NCBI GenBank assembly: GCA_937877125.1
Contig: CALEFQ010000021.1
Coordinates: 1-5,695 of the forward strand
Direction of reading: 5' to 3'
DNA length: 5,695 bases
Origin: an uncultured bacterium
GTDB lineage: Bacteria; Patescibacteriota; CALEFQ01
Made by a program: the position numbers and the translations under genes. Shown piece by piece: positions 4,378 to 5,695 of this stretch. Below the pieces are notes generated by a model. That model saw only the letters and a list, made by a program, of their open reading frames with translations. It did not search any database and was not told the origin of the DNA. How positions within the stretch are numbered: position 1 is the stretch's first letter; each line of letters starts with the position of its first letter.

Positions 4378-5210
4378 TGCCCTTGGATTTTTCGCCGAAA
4401 ATTCATCCCGGTTTTGCCGGAAAAGATAAAAATCACGTTAAGCTGTCGGTAGTTATCCCGGCCCGTAACGAAGCCAAGCGGATCACTCCGACGTTGATTG
4501 ATATTGATCGCTATCTGGAAAAACAGCCTTACATGTATGAGATTATCGTGGTTGACAACGGCTCCACCGATGATACGGCCGCCGTGGTCAGCCGTTATCG
4601 CGACCAAGTGGAACACTCGGCGGTTTTTGTTTTGCATGAGCCGTGTCCCGGCAAAGGTTGCACGGTACAGCACGGCGTGGCGAAGTGTCGGGGCGATTAT
4701 ATCCTGTTTATGGATGCGGACAACGCCACGCGCATCGAAGAAATGGAGAAAGTTTGGCCGAAATTTGAAGCTGGGTATGATGTCGTGATCGGCTCGCGCC
4801 GGATCAAAGGCGCTAAACTTGCTAAAAAACAGCCCTGGGTTCGGGAAATGATGGGACGGGCGGGCAATCTGATGATCAGGATGCTGGCCGTTCCCGGCAT
4901 CTCCGATACCCAGTGCGGCTTCAAAGTTTTTACCCGCCGAGCGGCCCAGGAAATTTTTTCGGCGATTACCATCGAGCGCTGGGGCTTTGATATTGAGGTG
5001 CTGGCTTTAGCTCGAAAATGGGGTTTCAAAATTGCCGAGATCCCGGTGACTTGGTACCACATGGAGACGGAATTAATCAAAGGCAGTTCGTATACCAACA
5101 CCCTGTCCGATTTGCTCCGGATTCGGCGCCAGATGAAAAGTGGTTTGTATGACCGGATCAAGGGGGAAGGGCTGGAGAAAAAATGGCAAAAATTAAAAGA
5201 GCAATCCTGA
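4377..5210 (+). CDS. Family 2 glycosyltransferase, polyprenyl-phosphate hexosyltransferase type
   Basis: The 277-residue protein is a GT-A fold glycosyltransferase close to the dolichyl-phosphate glucosyl/mannosyltransferase (ALG5/DPM1-like) branch of GT2. SVVIPARNE (24-32) and VVDNGSTDDT (58-67) form the nucleotide-sugar site. MDADNAT (112-118) carries the metal-binding DXD. GSRRIKGA (139-146), DTQCGFKVF (177-185) and RWGFDIEVL (201-209) are the usual downstream blocks. No membrane segment follows, so a polytopic partner domain is absent. Family knowledge suggests transfer of a sugar from a nucleotide donor to a polyprenyl phosphate carrier for cell-surface glycans; donor and acceptor cannot be read from the sequence. 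The first 20 residues lie outside the domain. The start overlaps the ruvX stop by one base. Confidence 0.92.
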   Translation: MPLDFSPKIHPGFAGKDKNHVKLSVVIPARNEAKRITPTLIDIDRYLEKQPYMYEIIVVDNGSTDDTAAVVSRYRDQVEHSAVFVLHEPCPGKGCTVQHGVAKCRGDYILFMDADNATRIEEMEKVWPKFEAGYDVVIGSRRIKGAKLAKKQPWVREMMGRAGNLMIRMLAVPGISDTQCGFKVFTRRAAQEIFSAITIERWGFDIEVLALARKWGFKIAEIPVTWYHMETELIKGSSYTNTLSDLLRIRRQMKSGLYDRIKGEGLEKKWQKLKEQS

Positions 5211-5268
5211 CGGACGGCCAAGAGCAACATAATAAGATCTAAGATATTAAGAAATTAAGAAAGGGAAG

Positions 5269-5695
5269 ATGCCCGAATTTAGGAAAGACTTAATCCGGGG
5301 CGAATGGGTGATTATCGCCACCGAACGGGCCAAACGCCCGGAAGATTTTACTAAGAAGCGAGAGGTCCCGCCGGCGGGCGGTCCCAAAGTGGTGGACGGA
5401 TGTTTTTTTTGCGAGGGGCACGAGTCCCAGACTCCGCCGGAGGTTTTGGCTTATGCCGCGGGGGAACGTCAGGCTAATCAGCCGGGCTGGCAAGTCCGGG
5501 TTTTTCCCAATAAATTTCCGGCGCTAATTCCCGGTGAAAAATTTGAATCATTGCACCGGGAAATATATCATGTCGGGGAGGCGATTGGCTGGCATGAGAT
5601 CATTGCCACGGTTGATCATTCGCGTCCGCCGGCCTTGTTTTCGAGCGCCGAAATGGAAATGATGCTGCGGGCTTACGAGGAAAGATTTTTTGTCC
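5269..5695 (+). CDS. galT: Galactose-1-phosphate uridylyltransferase, 5' part (cut by window end)
   Basis: The frame is open from ATG 5269 to the window end (142 codons), so the C-terminal half is missing. The enzyme exchanges UMP between UDP-glucose and galactose-1-phosphate in the Leloir pathway. The opening FRKDLIRGEWVIIATERAKRP (4-24) is typical. CFFC (45-48) gives the zinc-binding Cys pair, WQVRVFPNKFPAL (74-86) is the family signature, and GWHEIIATVDHS (107-118) holds H109, matching the next zinc ligand. The active-site HPHQ region lies beyond the window. A purine-rich AAGGGAAG precedes the ATG. Galactosyl-nucleotide supply fits with the glycosyltransferase upstream, but a 58-bp gap leaves co-transcription open. 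Related ADP-sugar phosphorylases are an alternative. Confidence 0.88.
   Translation, partial: MPEFRKDLIRGEWVIIATERAKRPEDFTKKREVPPAGGPKVVDGCFFCEGHESQTPPEVLAYAAGERQANQPGWQVRVFPNKFPALIPGEKFESLHREIYHVGEAIGWHEIIATVDHSRPPALFSSAEMEMMLRAYEERFFV

Noticed and set aside
4697..5230. Minus-strand open frame of 177 codons opposite the glycosyltransferase
   Set aside because: Antisense shadow; the plus strand encodes an intact GT2 domain with all motifs across the same bases.

Overview
The window looks like a chromosome segment from a candidate-phyla-radiation (Patescibacteria) bacterium. The main reason is the first half: a complete diversity-generating retroelement (DGR) whose target protein, Avd and reverse transcriptase resemble sequences I associate with CPR genomes. 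Compact housekeeping genes with weak or absent Shine-Dalgarno signals and some TTG starts fit this. The phylum call is inference; no rRNA or other marker is present.

Region 1-3120, the DGR. After a terminator (45-63) and a strong promoter (66-94) with a structured leader comes the target gene (223-1086, +). Its last ~130 bp are the variable repeat (VR, 952-1080). A GT-rich tract and a strong terminator (1154-1192) close that unit. A second promoter with an extended -10 inside a dyad (1221-1256) appears to start a non-coding RNA. This RNA carries ~240 nt of potentially structured sequence, the template repeat (TR, 1500-1628) and a stable hairpin (1646-1671). TR and VR differ at 12 of 129 positions, and 11 of these are adenines in TR: the signature of adenine-directed mutagenic retrohoming. 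The accessory gene avd (1675-2025) lies on the minus strand. The reverse transcriptase (2028-3083, +) starts 2 bp from the avd start codon, and a near-consensus promoter for it lies inside avd on the opposite strand.

Region 3121-5695, housekeeping. An extended -10 promoter (3134-3162) precedes map (methionine aminopeptidase), ruvX/yqgF (Holliday-junction resolvase-like/pre-16S rRNA nuclease) and a family-2 glycosyltransferase whose start codon overlaps the ruvX stop. After 58 bp follows the 5' part of galT, cut by the window end.

How it works together: the TR RNA would be reverse transcribed by RT with Avd, adenines would be miscopied, and the cDNA would replace VR, changing up to eleven Asn/Asp codons near the C-terminus of the target protein. 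The least explained parts are the structured RNA upstream of TR, the two-tier G-quadruplex motif just after VR, and the divergent avd/RT arrangement.
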